Source: Methylobacterium sp. 17Sr1-1 (GTDB lineage: Bacteria; Pseudomonadota; Alphaproteobacteria; Rhizobiales; Beijerinckiaceae). From it: DNA of 64,000 bases. The stretch is taken from contig NZ_CP029552.1 of assembly GCF_003173775.1 (NCBI RefSeq), positions 2,511,001-2,575,000 of the forward strand, written 5' to 3'. A program made the position numbers and the translations under genes. The stretch's first letter is position 1. Every line of letters begins with the position of its first letter. This document shows positions 33,219 through 42,559 of this stretch, piece after piece. The notes beneath the pieces are model-generated. The model was given only the letters and a program-made list of their open reading frames with translations. It made no database searches and was not told the DNA's origin.

Positions 33219-35675
33219 TCAAGCCGTCGAGAGAGTCGATCCGCCCGAGCACCGATCCACCAGCATCGCCGCCACCGCCTCCGCCGGGACCGGCCGGCTG
33301 ATGAGGTAGCCCTGCACCTCGGTGCAGCCGGCATCCCGCAGATGCGCCAGCTGCTCCTCGGTCTCGACGCCCTCGGCGGTCGTGGTCATGTCGAGGCTGT
33401 CGGCCAGCGTCGTCACCGCCCGCACGATGGCCAGCGCGTCGGGCCGCACCGCGAGGTCGGCCACGAAGGCGCGGTCGATCTTGATCTTGTCGAACGGGAA
33501 GGCCCGCAGGTAGCCGAGCGACGAGTAGCCGGTGCCGAAATCGTCCATGGCGATCCGCACGCCGAGCCGTTTCAGGCGGTGCAGGATGGCGAGCGTCGAG
33601 GCGTTGTCCTGCAGCAGCACCCCCTCGGTGATCTCGAGTTCGAGCCGATGGGGATCGAGCCCCGCGTCGCGCAGGGCCGCGATCACGGTGGCGTCGATGT
33701 CACCGGTGCGGAACTGCACCGGCGAGAGGTTGACCGAGACCCGGAGGGCTTGCGGCCAGCGCGCCGCCTCGCGGCAGGCCTGGCGCAGGACCCACTCGCC
33801 GAGCGGCACGATCATGCCGGTCTCCTCGGCGATCGGCACGAAGGCGGCGGGGCTGACCACGCCGCGGACCGGGTGGTGCCAGCGCACCAGCGCCTCGAAT
33901 CCGGCGATCCGGTTGGTCGCGAGGTCGAGGAACGGCTGGAACGCCAGGGCGAATTGCTGCTCGGCGAGCGCCGCCCGCAGGTCGAGCTCGACGCTGCGCC
34001 GGGTCTGGATCGCCACGTCCATCGCGGGCTCGAAGAAGCGGTGGACGCCTCTCCCTTCGGCCTTCGCGCGGTAGAGCGCCATGTCGGCGGCCCGCAGCAG
34101 GCCCTCGGGATCCTGCCCGTCGGTCGGGGTGAGCGCGATCCCGATGCTGAGGCCGACCGCGACGCGCTGGCCGTCGATCTCGTAGTCGCGCCCGACCGCC
34201 TCGATCAGCCGGCCGGCGAGGCGTCCGGCGCGGAAGCGCGAGGTCGGCCGCAGGACCAGCGCGAACTCGTCGCCGCCGAGGCGGGCCAGGGTCGCGAGGC
34301 CGGCCTCGTTGCGGATCGCCGCGGCGAGCCGGGCGGTCACCTCGCGCAGCAGCTTGTCGCCGACCGCGTGGCCGAGGGTGTCGTTGACGGTCTTGAACCG
34401 GTCGAGGTCGAGGCACAGGACCGCCGTGGCGCCGCCCGAGGCCGGCGCCTGCGCCAGAGCCTCGGCCAGGCCCTCGTGCAGCAGGGCCCGGTTGGGCAGG
34501 CCGGTCAGCGCGTCGTGGCGCGCCATGTGGACGATCTGCGCCTCGGCGCGCTTGGCGGCGGTGACGTCCTCGTGCACCGTGACGAAGCCGCCCTCCGGGG
34601 TCGGCGCGTAGGTGACGGCGATGACCCGTCCGTCGCTCAGCGTCTGGTCGAGCCGGTAGCGGGCGCGGGTGGCCAGCCGCTCGCTGACCTGGAGCCAGGC
34701 CTCCTCGGGCCGCAGGCCCGGGAAGTTGCCGGCCTCGGTGCGGCGGTGGATCAGCTCTTCGGCGGTGATGCCCGGATGCACCGTCTCGGGCGACAGGCCG
34801 TAAAGGTCGAGGAACTGCCGGTTGACCACCGTGACCCGGTGTTCGGCGTCGAACAGGACGAGGCCGTGCGACATGTGGGCGAGGGCATGGTCGAGCCAGC
34901 GGTTCTGCTCGGCCAGGCGCGCATCGGCCCGCGCCCGGTCGGTCGCGTCCTCGTGCACCACCAGGGTGCCGCCGTCCGGCAGCGGCGCGATCGTGGTCTT
35001 GAGCAGGACGCCGTTCGGCAGGTGCCGCTCGCGCTGGAGCCGGACCCGCTGCGCGATGCGCGCGGACGCGTAGTCCCAGGCCTCGTCGGGATTCAGATGC
35101 GGGTAGTTGCCCGCGCCGGCGCTGGTGCGGATCATGCGCTCCAGCGGCGTACCGGGGCGCAGCAGCTCCTGCGGCAGCCCGAAGATGTCGCGGAGCCGCG
35201 CGTTATGGGCGGTCAGCCGCAGGTCGGCATCGAACAGGCTGACGCCGAGGGGCAGGTTCTCCACCACCGCCTCGAAGCGTCGCGACTGCTCATCGAACCG
35301 TCGCGACTGCTCCTCGCAGCGTTGCGCCTGTTCGCGCTCCGCCACGGCCGGCCCGGACAGCTCGGCCCCGAGCCCGCGCCACCCGGTGACGGTCCCGTCC
35401 GCGGCGAGCAGCGGCGCCCCGCCGAACCGGAACCAGCGGGTCCGGCCGTCCCGGTGCCGGTGCGGCCGGATCACGTCCCGGAACGGGATCGGGCTCCGGA
35501 GCGGCGCGTCGTCGTCCGGGTCGCCGTCGAGCCCCGGCCAGGGGCGCCCGAGCGGCTCGGCCGCGCCGGTCAGCGCCGCGTAGCGCCCGCGCACCCTCGT
35601 CAGCCGCAAGCCCGCGTCGGTCTCCCAGACCCAGTCGGCGGCGAGGATGTCGAGATCGAGATCGTCGGGCAGCAT
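33219..35675 (-). CDS. PAS-PAS-PAS-GGDEF-EAL cyclic-di-GMP protein
   Basis: An 818-residue cytosolic sensor from ATG 35675. One PAS-like domain is at about 10-108, then a short coil with a tandem EEQSRRF/DEQSRRF unit. Two further PAS domains (about 130-250 and 255-375) each carry a ...HEDxT segment. The GGDEF domain has HDALTGLPNRALLH and ARLGGDEFALVL, so the catalytic motif is intact. The EAL domain has GFEALVRWHHP, LELEITEGVLL, MDDFGTGYSSLGYLRAFPFD and KIDRAFV, also intact. Both synthesis and breakdown of c-di-GMP are possible. No transmembrane segment is seen. Regulation is probably through the PAS ligands. Confidence 0.93.
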   Translation of the reverse strand: MLPDDLDLDILAADWVWETDAGLRLTRVRGRYAALTGAAEPLGRPWPGLDGDPDDDAPLRSPIPFRDVIRPHRHRDGRTRWFRFGGAPLLAADGTVTGWRGLGAELSGPAVAEREQAQRCEEQSRRFDEQSRRFEAVVENLPLGVSLFDADLRLTAHNARLRDIFGLPQELLRPGTPLERMIRTSAGAGNYPHLNPDEAWDYASARIAQRVRLQRERHLPNGVLLKTTIAPLPDGGTLVVHEDATDRARADARLAEQNRWLDHALAHMSHGLVLFDAEHRVTVVNRQFLDLYGLSPETVHPGITAEELIHRRTEAGNFPGLRPEEAWLQVSERLATRARYRLDQTLSDGRVIAVTYAPTPEGGFVTVHEDVTAAKRAEAQIVHMARHDALTGLPNRALLHEGLAEALAQAPASGGATAVLCLDLDRFKTVNDTLGHAVGDKLLREVTARLAAAIRNEAGLATLARLGGDEFALVLRPTSRFRAGRLAGRLIEAVGRDYEIDGQRVAVGLSIGIALTPTDGQDPEGLLRAADMALYRAKAEGRGVHRFFEPAMDVAIQTRRSVELDLRAALAEQQFALAFQPFLDLATNRIAGFEALVRWHHPVRGVVSPAAFVPIAEETGMIVPLGEWVLRQACREAARWPQALRVSVNLSPVQFRTGDIDATVIAALRDAGLDPHRLELEITEGVLLQDNASTLAILHRLKRLGVRIAMDDFGTGYSSLGYLRAFPFDKIKIDRAFVADLAVRPDALAIVRAVTTLADSLDMTTTAEGVETEEQLAHLRDAGCTEVQGYLISRPVPAEAVAAMLVDRCSGGSTLSTA

Positions 35676-35861
35676 CACGCGGTCTTCTACGGGCGTCCCC
35701 TTGGGTCTCACAAAATCGCTGCGATTTCCTTTCTCGGATTGTATCCGCGGGTTCCTGCTACCTGTGGGTCGGGGACCGGCGGCCCTCGACACGGTGCGAA
35801 GCGTCTCCCGGTCCGAATGGCACCTGGAACCAGTCGCGCTTGGCGAACCAGATCCGCCGCC

Positions 35862-38351
35862 TCACGTCCCCCGCGGCTTCGCCCGCCGGGTCGGCGGGGC
35901 GGTGGTCGGGTCCTCGGGCCAGGGATGGCGGGGATACTGGCCGCGCATGTCGGCGCGCACCGCCGCCCAGGAGCCGCGCCAGAAGCCCGGCAGGTCGCGG
36001 GTGATCTGGATCGGGCGCTGGGCCGGCGAGAGCAGGTGCAGCACCAGGGGCACGCGGCCGCCGCCGATGGTCGGGTGGCGGGTAAGCCCGAACAGCTCCT
36101 GCACCCGGACCGCCAAAGCCGGCCCGCCCTCGGCGGCGTAGTCGACCGGGATGCGCGAGCCCGTCGGCACCTCGAGATGGGTGGGCGCCTCGGCGTCGAG
36201 CCGGGCGCGCAAGGACCACGGCACGAGATCGTGCAGGGCGTCCGAGAGCCGGTCGGCGCCGATCTCGTCGAGGCGGGTGAGGCCCGAGAGATGGGGGCCG
36301 AGCCAGTCGGGCAGGGTCTCGGCGAGGTGGGCATCCGACAGGTCGGGCCATGGCTCCCCCTCGGCGGAGCGGAGGAACATCACCCGCTCGCGCCATTGCT
36401 GCGCCGCCTTCGACCAGGGCAGGGCGCCGATTCCGAGCGCGGCGAGGCCGCGGGCCAGGATCGCGGCGCTGCCCTCGTCGGGCGGGACCGGCAGGATCCG
36501 CTCGGCCAGCGCGACCGCGCCGAGGCGGCGTTGCGCACGGGCGCGCAGGGCGCGCGCCTCGGGATCGAACTCGATCCGGGTGCGGGCCTCGATCCGGTCG
36601 GGAAACAGCGCCTCGATGGCCGGGAGCGCGATCGGCGCCGCCGCCAGGATGCGCGCGGCCGAGGCCTTGCCGACGATCTCGGCCACCGCCAGGAACGGCT
36701 CGCGGGCGAGGCCCGCGGCGGGGTCGAGGGCGGCGCCGCGGCCGTTGGCGAGGACGTACTCGCCGGGCCGGCCGCGGGCCCGGGCGATCCGGTCCGGGTA
36801 GGCGAGCGCGAGCAGCGTGCCGGTCTCGGGCGCCTCGCCGCCCGCCGGCGCGACCATGCCCGTCGCCAGTTTCGCCCAGCCGGCGGCGAGGCGGCGCATG
36901 TCCTCGGCCCTCCCTGAACGGTCGCGGCGCCAGCGCTCGACCCGCTCGGTCAGGTCCACGGCGTCACCGCCGAGGCCGCGCTCCACCAGCACGGCGGCGA
37001 GGTCGGCCGCGTCCCGCGCCGCCGCGCGGCTGCGCTCGGCGGCGCTCACCACCATGCGGGCGAGGCGCGGCGGCAGGGGGAGGGCCCGGAGAGCCCGGCC
37101 GGCCGCGGTCAGGCGGCCGTCGCCGTCGAGAGCGTCGAGGCCGGCGAGCAGCGCGCGGGCTTCCGCCAGCGCCGGAGCCGGGGGCGGGTCGAGGAAGGGC
37201 AGGGTCGTCGGGTCGGCCACACCCCAGGCGGCGCAGTCGAGCACCAGCCCGGCGAGGTCGGCGGCCAGGATCTCGGGCCGGGTGAAGGGCTCCAGCGCGC
37301 CCGTCGCCGCCTCGGCCCACAGCCGGTAGCAGACACCGGGTTGCGTGCGGCCGGCGCGGCCCCGGCGCTGGTCGACGGAGGCGCGGGAGGCGCGCTGGGT
37401 AACGAGGCGGGTCAAGCCCAGATCCGGCTCGTAGACCGGCACCCGGGCGAGGCCCGAATCGACCACCACCCGCACGCCTTCGATGGTGAGCGAGGTCTCG
37501 GCGATGGAGGTGGCGAGCACGACCTTGCGCCGTCCCGCCGGGCTCGGCCGCACCGCCCGGTCCTGCTCGGCCCGGTCGAGGGCGCCGTAGAGCGGGGCGA
37601 GGTCGACATCCGCGACGTCGGCGAGGCGCTCGCGCAGGCGCTCCTCGGTGCGGCGGATCTCGGCCTGGCCCGGCAGGAACGCGAGGACCGAGCCGGGCTC
37701 CGCCCGGAGCGCCCGCATCACCGCGTCGGTCACCGCGTCCTCGATGCGCTCGCGCGGGTCGCGGTCGAGATGGCGGGTCTCGACCGGGAAGGCCCGGCCC
37801 TCCGAGACGATCACCGGCGCGTCGCCCATCAGCGCGGCGACTCGGGCGCCGTCGATCGTCGCCGACATCGCCAGGAGGCGCAGGTCCTCGCGCAGGGCCC
37901 CTTGCGCGTCGAGCGCCAACGCGAGACCGAGATCGGCGTCGAGGGAGCGCTCGTGGAACTCGTCGAACAGAACCGCGGCGACGCCGTCGAGCTCGGGATC
38001 GTCGAGGATCATGCGGGCGAACACGCCCTCGGTGACGACCTCGATCCGGGTGCGGGCCGAGACCTTGGAGCCGAGGCGCACCCGGAGGCCCACCGTCTCG
38101 CCGACCGCTTGCCCCAAGGTCGCGGCCATGCGCTCGGCCGCCGCCCGGGCGGCGAGGCGGCGCGGCTCCAGGAGGATGATCCGGCGGTCGCCGCGCCAGG
38201 GCGCCTCCAAGAGGGCGAGCGGCACCCGGGTGGTCTTGCCGGCGCCAGGCGGGGCCACCAGCACCGCGTTGGGCCGGCCGGCGGGCTCCGCCAGGGCGGT
38301 GGCGAGGTCGCCGAGGACGGCTTCGATCGGCAGGGAGGGAACGGCGCGCAT
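35862..38351 (-). CDS. hrpB: ATP-dependent RNA helicase HrpB (DEAH-box)
   Basis: An 829-residue helicase from ATG 38351 (ATG 38387 is a longer option). The motifs are APPGAGKTTRVPLALL (I), LEPRRLAARAAAERMA (Ia), LFDEFHERSLDADLG (II, DEFH), LAMSATIDG (III), VVLATSIAETSLTIEGVRVV (V) and QRRGRAGRTQPGVCYRLW (VI). The C-terminal HrpB-specific region ends after SRIPVDYAAEGGPALAVRVQ, ELFGLTRHPTI and LPGFWRGSWAAVRADMRGQY. The substrate in vivo is not known. It is a single gene. Confidence 0.94.
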   Translation of the reverse strand: MRAVPSLPIEAVLGDLATALAEPAGRPNAVLVAPPGAGKTTRVPLALLEAPWRGDRRIILLEPRRLAARAAAERMAATLGQAVGETVGLRVRLGSKVSARTRIEVVTEGVFARMILDDPELDGVAAVLFDEFHERSLDADLGLALALDAQGALREDLRLLAMSATIDGARVAALMGDAPVIVSEGRAFPVETRHLDRDPRERIEDAVTDAVMRALRAEPGSVLAFLPGQAEIRRTEERLRERLADVADVDLAPLYGALDRAEQDRAVRPSPAGRRKVVLATSIAETSLTIEGVRVVVDSGLARVPVYEPDLGLTRLVTQRASRASVDQRRGRAGRTQPGVCYRLWAEAATGALEPFTRPEILAADLAGLVLDCAAWGVADPTTLPFLDPPPAPALAEARALLAGLDALDGDGRLTAAGRALRALPLPPRLARMVVSAAERSRAAARDAADLAAVLVERGLGGDAVDLTERVERWRRDRSGRAEDMRRLAAGWAKLATGMVAPAGGEAPETGTLLALAYPDRIARARGRPGEYVLANGRGAALDPAAGLAREPFLAVAEIVGKASAARILAAAPIALPAIEALFPDRIEARTRIEFDPEARALRARAQRRLGAVALAERILPVPPDEGSAAILARGLAALGIGALPWSKAAQQWRERVMFLRSAEGEPWPDLSDAHLAETLPDWLGPHLSGLTRLDEIGADRLSDALHDLVPWSLRARLDAEAPTHLEVPTGSRIPVDYAAEGGPALAVRVQELFGLTRHPTIGGGRVPLVLHLLSPAQRPIQITRDLPGFWRGSWAAVRADMRGQYPRHPWPEDPTTAPPTRRAKPRGT

Positions 38352-38529
38352 GGGCGCCGGGATGGCGGAGGCGTGCCGAGGGCGCAAGCCCGGACCGGAG
38401 GCCGGCAGGCCCTACGCAGCCTCTGCGGAATTTTTCCCGATGATTTCCGGTGTCGCAGCGGAACCGCGCGGGGGGCGGGAGATTGACGGTTGGGTTGGCC
38501 GAGGGGGCCACCGGCTGGAGAATATCGCG

Positions 38530-38826
38530 ATGAAGTCCCTGACCCTGGCGCTGGCGGCGAGCGTTCTACTGGGCGGTCTCGCCATGACCCCGGCCTCGGC
38601 CGCCGTGACCGGCCCGGCCCCGGCCGTCGCCGGCGCGGAGTCGACGGTCGAGCACGTCGCCATGCGCCGCCACCACCATTATCACCGCATGAAGCGCCAC
38701 GACCGCCACATGCGCCGCCATATGCGCCGCAACAACATGCGCGCCGGCGACCCGAACGCCCGCAACCCGTCGCGCCCGGGCTTCCAGCAGCAGCTCGGCA
38801 ACACCACGGGCGGCCCGCGTTACTGA
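38530..38826 (+). CDS. Small secreted His/Arg/Met-rich protein
   Basis: A 98-residue protein from ATG 38530. The signal peptide is residues 1-25 (LALAASVLLGGLAMTPASA). The middle is strongly basic and histidine-rich (MRRHHHYHRMKRHDRHMRRH), followed by DPNARNPSRPGFQQQLG. It may bind metal or anionic polymers; no function is established. It is a single gene, and low-complexity His-rich secreted proteins recur in this window (21417). Confidence 0.65.
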   Translation: MKSLTLALAASVLLGGLAMTPASAAVTGPAPAVAGAESTVEHVAMRRHHHYHRMKRHDRHMRRHMRRNNMRAGDPNARNPSRPGFQQQLGNTTGGPRY

Positions 38827-38890
38827 GCGGCATGGCGGGCGCGCGACGCCGCGCGCCCGTAACGGCGTTGTCGCCATCGGGATGCGACCG

Positions 38891-38927
38891 GGGACTTGCA
38901 AGACGGGACTTGCAAGACGGGACTTGC
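38891..38927. repeat. Tandem 14-bp direct repeat
   Basis: GGGACTTGCAAGAC occurs twice in a row, followed by a partial third unit GGGACTTGC. It lies upstream of the YbaK gene, with no visible role. Confidence 0.85.
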
Positions 38928-39026
38928 GCGCGACACCGCGCTGGGCGAGGGGAGCCGGACAGGCTTCCCTCGATCGTTTGAGAGCCCACCCGTGACCGCT
39001 TCCTTCCCGCGCGGGCCCGCCCGCCG

Positions 39027-39497
39027 ATGAGCCTCGCTTCCGTCAAGGCCGACCTCGCCGCGCGCGCCCCCGATCTTACCGTGCTCGAGACCGAGGCGAG
39101 TTCCGCCACCGTGGCGCTCGCCGCGGCCGCCCACGGCGTCGAGCCCGCCCGCATCGCCAAGACCCTGTCCCTGCGCCTCGGCGAGCGCGTGGTGCTGCTG
39201 GTGGCGCGCGGGGACGCCCGCCTCGACAACCGCAAGGCCAAGGCTGCCTTCGGGGCCAAGCCCCGGATGCTCGGGGCGGAGGAGGTCGAAGCGATCACCG
39301 GCCATCCGGTCGGCGGGGTCTGCCCGTTCGGCCTCGCCACGCCGCTTCCGGTCTATTGCGACGTCAGCCTCAAGGCCTTCGACGAGGTCGTGCCGGCGGC
39401 GGGCTCCCCCAACAGCGCCGTGCGCATCACGCCCGAGCGCATGGCCGCGCTGACGGGGGCCGAGTGGATCGACGTCTGCCAGCCGCCCGAGGCGTGA
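39027..39497 (+). CDS. YbaK/ProX-type aminoacyl-tRNA deacylase
   Basis: A 156-residue protein from ATG 39027. The YbaK domain shows VEPARIAKTLSLRLGERVVL, LLVARGDARLDNRKAKAAFG, VGGVCPFGLATPLPVYCDVS and GSPNSAVRITPERM. The Lys in AKTL and the GxCPF(G) loop are typical of trans-editing factors that hydrolyse mischarged tRNA. The exact substrate (Cys-tRNA-Pro, Ala-tRNA-Pro or other) cannot be fixed from the sequence. It is a single gene before corA. Confidence 0.88.
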   Translation: MSLASVKADLAARAPDLTVLETEASSATVALAAAAHGVEPARIAKTLSLRLGERVVLLVARGDARLDNRKAKAAFGAKPRMLGAEEVEAITGHPVGGVCPFGLATPLPVYCDVSLKAFDEVVPAAGSPNSAVRITPERMAALTGAEWIDVCQPPEA

Positions 39498-39643
39498 GCG
39501 GGAATCCATTCAGGCGAAAACACTGGCGGCTGTGGATCCGGCGTCATCGACATTCGGGGCTCCCGCGACCTAGCTGTCACGGAGCCTTCAAGCGGCCGGG
39601 CCACAAGGCCCCTCCGTCGCGTCACCGTCGTCCGAGACCGCCC

Positions 39644-40639
39644 TTGATCTTCGTCCATCAGCCGAACGCCTGCGCCAGCACCGGTCAGCCGCTCCTGGAG
39701 CGGCGCCTGCTCGAGATGTCGGAGCCGATCCCGCCGGACGCGCTCTGGATCGACCTGATCGATCCGACCCGCCAGGAAGACCACAAGGTCGAGGCTTTCC
39801 TCGGCATCTCGATCCCGACCCGGGAGGAGATGCAGGACATCGAACCCTCGGAGCTGCTCTACGTCGAGAACGGCGCCCGCTACATGACCGGGCGGCTCCT
39901 GTGCAAGGTCGACACCGACGACGCCCGGCTCACCGGTGTCACCTTCATCCTGCGCGACAACAAGCTCGCCACGGTGCGCTACGACGATCCGCAGGCGTTC
40001 CGGATGTTCGTGCACCGGGCAGCGCGCCCGGCCGGGGTGATGCTGACCGGCGAGGCGATCCTCGCCGGCCTGATCGAGACCGTGATCGACCGCGCCGCCG
40101 ACGTGCTCCAGCTCCAGGGCGAGCGGATCGACAGGCTCTCGCGCTTGATCTTCGCCGAGCATTCCGACCCGAGCGCCCGCAACGCCGAATTGCAGGACAC
40201 CCTGCGGGCGCTCGGGCGCCACAACGAGCTCCTGTCGCAGCAGCGCGAGAGCCTGGTCTCGGTCGAGCGCATCCTGCTCTCGCTCTCGGCGAGCTACCGC
40301 GCCAGCAAGGCGCCGCGCGAGATCCGCGAGGAGGTCCGCTCGACCCTGCGCGACCTCCAGTCGCTGGAGGAGCATGCGAGCTTCCTCTCGGGCAAGATCC
40401 AGTTCCTGCTCGACGCCACCCTCGGCCTCGTCAACCTCGAGCAGAACAACATCATCAAGCTGTTCTCGGTCATGGCGGTGGTGTTCATGCCGCCGACCCT
40501 GATCGCCTCGATGTACGGCATGAACTTCAAGGTGATGCCGGAGCTCGACTGGGGCTTTGGCTACCCGATGGCGGTGGTGATGATGGTGGTGGCGGCGATC
40601 CTGCCCTATGCCTTCTTCCGCTGGAAGCGCTGGCTGTAG
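39644..40639 (+). CDS. corA: Magnesium/cobalt transporter CorA family
   Basis: A 331-residue inner-membrane channel if it starts at TTG 39644 (IFVHQPNACAS); ATG 39716 would cut 24 residues from the first strand. The large cytosolic domain covers about 1-265, with a long stalk helix (YRASKAPREIREEVRSTLRD). Two C-terminal transmembrane helices flank the YGMNF signature (MYGMNFKVMPELDWGFGYP) that forms the selectivity filter. It imports Mg2+. I saw no Mg2+ riboswitch upstream. The C-terminus is basic (RWKRWL), as usual. Confidence 0.92.
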   Translation: MIFVHQPNACASTGQPLLERRLLEMSEPIPPDALWIDLIDPTRQEDHKVEAFLGISIPTREEMQDIEPSELLYVENGARYMTGRLLCKVDTDDARLTGVTFILRDNKLATVRYDDPQAFRMFVHRAARPAGVMLTGEAILAGLIETVIDRAADVLQLQGERIDRLSRLIFAEHSDPSARNAELQDTLRALGRHNELLSQQRESLVSVERILLSLSASYRASKAPREIREEVRSTLRDLQSLEEHASFLSGKIQFLLDATLGLVNLEQNNIIKLFSVMAVVFMPPTLIASMYGMNFKVMPELDWGFGYPMAVVMMVVAAILPYAFFRWKRWL

Positions 40640-40653
40640 GGGGTTTTCGGGGC

Positions 40654-41379
40654 ATGTGCGGCCGCTTCTTCGTCACCTCGTCGCCCGAGAGCTTCCGGGA
40701 GTTCTACGGGTACGCCGAGCAGCCGAACTTCCCGGCCCGCCACAACGTGGCGCCAACCCAGCCGGTGGCGGTGGTGACCTCCGAGCACGGGCGGCGGCGC
40801 TTCGTGCTGATGCGCTGGGGCTTCCTGCCGGCCTGGGTCAAGGACCCGGACGAGTTTCCCCTCGTGATCAACGCCCGGATCGAGACCGCGATCGAGAAGC
40901 CGAGCTTTCGCAATGCCCTGCGCTACCGGCGCTGTATCTTTCTCGCCGACGGCTTCTACGAGTGGCGCCGCGGCGGTCCCCGCGGCCAGGCGCCCTACGC
41001 GATCCGCCGCGCCGACGGCCGGCCGATGGCGCTCGCCGGCCTGTGGGAGACCTGGAGCAGCCGCGACGGCTCGGAGATCGACACCGCGGCGATCGTCACC
41101 TGCGGCGCCAACGGGCTGCTCGCCGGCATCCACGAACGCATGCCGGCGATCCTGTCGCCGGAGGCGGTCGACCAATGGCTCGACCTGCGGGACGTCGATG
41201 CCGGGCGGGCGAGCGGCCTGTGCCGGCCGGCGCCGGAGGAGTGGCTGGAGTTGGGGCCGGCGAGCCGGCGGGTGAACGACGTGCGGAACGACGAGGCCGG
41301 GCTGCTGCGGCCGGACGAGGACGCGCCGGCGCCGCCACCGCCGGAGCGGAGGACGGAGGCGCAGAGGTCGTTGTTTTGA
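40654..41379 (+). CDS. SOS response-associated peptidase (SRAP/YedK-HMCES)
   Basis: A 241-residue protein from ATG 40654, 15 bases after the corA stop. The catalytic Cys2 is exposed after Met removal (MCGRFF). RHNVAPTQPVAVV carries the conserved Asn, GFYEWRR the catalytic Glu, and HERMPAIL the catalytic His. The family forms a covalent bond with abasic sites in single-stranded DNA to protect them. An extra C-terminal tail of about 30 residues is Pro- and acid-rich (DEDAPAPPPPERR). No SOS box was noticed in front of it. Confidence 0.93.
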   Translation: MCGRFFVTSSPESFREFYGYAEQPNFPARHNVAPTQPVAVVTSEHGRRRFVLMRWGFLPAWVKDPDEFPLVINARIETAIEKPSFRNALRYRRCIFLADGFYEWRRGGPRGQAPYAIRRADGRPMALAGLWETWSSRDGSEIDTAAIVTCGANGLLAGIHERMPAILSPEAVDQWLDLRDVDAGRASGLCRPAPEEWLELGPASRRVNDVRNDEAGLLRPDEDAPAPPPPERRTEAQRSLF

Positions 41380-41683
41380 TCGATGACTCGGTCGAAAATT
41401 GCACCGACCATCGAAAGTAGAGCGCGTCCCCTCTCCCGTGTGGGAGAGGGGTTAGGGGTGAGGGTGGCGCGCTTCCGCAGTAAAGCGCGAGCCGTCGTGC
41501 TGGCAGCGGAACAGTTCAGTTCTCCTGCGGCACCGTCTCCACCCTCGCGCGATCTTCGATCGCCCCCACCCCTCTCCCACACCGTGCAGCGATACCGGGC
41601 AAGGATCTCTGGCAAGCCCGGCATCGCCTGGAGAGGGCATCCAGCGATCACCTTGTATTGTGTTAATTGAAGAGAAACCGGTC
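41380..41683. repeat. Intergenic region with inverted copies of repeat family C
   Basis: CCCCTCTCCC, loop GTGT and GGGAGAGGGG form a hairpin at 41428-41451. The sequence GTGTGGGAGAGGGGT (41438-41452) recurs in inverse orientation at about 41569-41583, so the segment between can fold as a large stem-loop. No gene is evident. It separates the SRAP gene and pheA, which converge. Confidence 0.65.
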
Positions 41684-42538
41684 TTATTCCGCCGGCGGCC
41701 GGGCGCTCTCCCGGAACGGATGCGCCGGATACGTCCCGATGATCCGGAACGCGCTCGAGAAATACGCCAGCTCGTCGAGCGCCCGGCGCAAGGCGGGCTC
41801 CTCCGGATGGCCGTCGACCTCGGCGTAGAACTGGGTCGCGGTGAACTGCCCCTCGACCATGTAGCTCTCGAGCTTGGTCATGTTGACGCCGTTCGTCGCG
41901 AAGCCCCCGAGCGCCTTGTAGAGCGCGGCCGGGATGTTGCGGACCCGGAAGATGAAGCTCGTCACCGTCGGGCCGTCACCCACCGGCGGCAGGACCGGCT
42001 CGCGGGAGAGCACCACGAAGCGGGTCGTGTTGTGCGCCTCGTCCTCGACGTCCTCCTCCAGGATCGAGAGGCCGTAGATCTCGCCGGCGAGCCGCGGCGA
42101 GAGCGAGGCGCGGGTGCGGTCGCCGGATTCGGCGACCTGGCGGGCGGCGCCGGCGGTGTCGGGGGCGACCACCGCCTTGATGCCGAGGCGCCGGATGATC
42201 TTGCGGCACTGCCCGAGCGCGTGGACGTGGCTGTGCACGGTGCGGATCTCGTCGAGCCGCACGCCCGGCAGGGCCATGAGCTGGAAGTGGATCGGCAGGA
42301 ACTGCTCGCCGACGATGTGCAGGCCCGACGCCGGCAGCATGTGGTGGATGTCGGCGACGCGGCCGGCGATCGAGTTCTCGATCGGGATCATGCCCAAAGC
42401 CGCCGAGCCGTCCTGCACCGCCGTCAGCGCGTCCTCGAAGGTGGCGCAGGGGAGCGGCGTCCAGTCCGGATAGGCCTCCTGGATGATGATGTGCGAGTTG
42501 GCACCGGGCTCGCCCTGGTAGGAGATCTGTCGGTTCAT
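41684..42538 (-). CDS. pheA: Prephenate dehydratase
   Basis: A 284-residue monofunctional enzyme converting prephenate to phenylpyruvate in phenylalanine synthesis. The catalytic domain has ISYQGEPGANSHIIIQEAYP, LGMIPIENSIAGRVADIHH and EDEAHNTTRFVVLSR; the Thr-Arg-Phe motif is the catalytic site. The C-terminal ACT domain (SFIFRVRNIPAALYKALGGF, NMTKLESYM) gives feedback control by phenylalanine. There is no fused chorismate mutase. It follows kdsB by 21 bases on the same strand. Confidence 0.95.
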   Translation of the reverse strand: MNRQISYQGEPGANSHIIIQEAYPDWTPLPCATFEDALTAVQDGSAALGMIPIENSIAGRVADIHHMLPASGLHIVGEQFLPIHFQLMALPGVRLDEIRTVHSHVHALGQCRKIIRRLGIKAVVAPDTAGAARQVAESGDRTRASLSPRLAGEIYGLSILEEDVEDEAHNTTRFVVLSREPVLPPVGDGPTVTSFIFRVRNIPAALYKALGGFATNGVNMTKLESYMVEGQFTATQFYAEVDGHPEEPALRRALDELAYFSSAFRIIGTYPAHPFRESARPPAE

Positions 42539-42559
42539 CGTCGCGGCTTTCGGAAATCG

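Noticed and set aside
39498..39643. A Mg2+ riboswitch upstream of corA
   Set aside because: No M-box or mgtA-like conserved core could be seen in the short leader.
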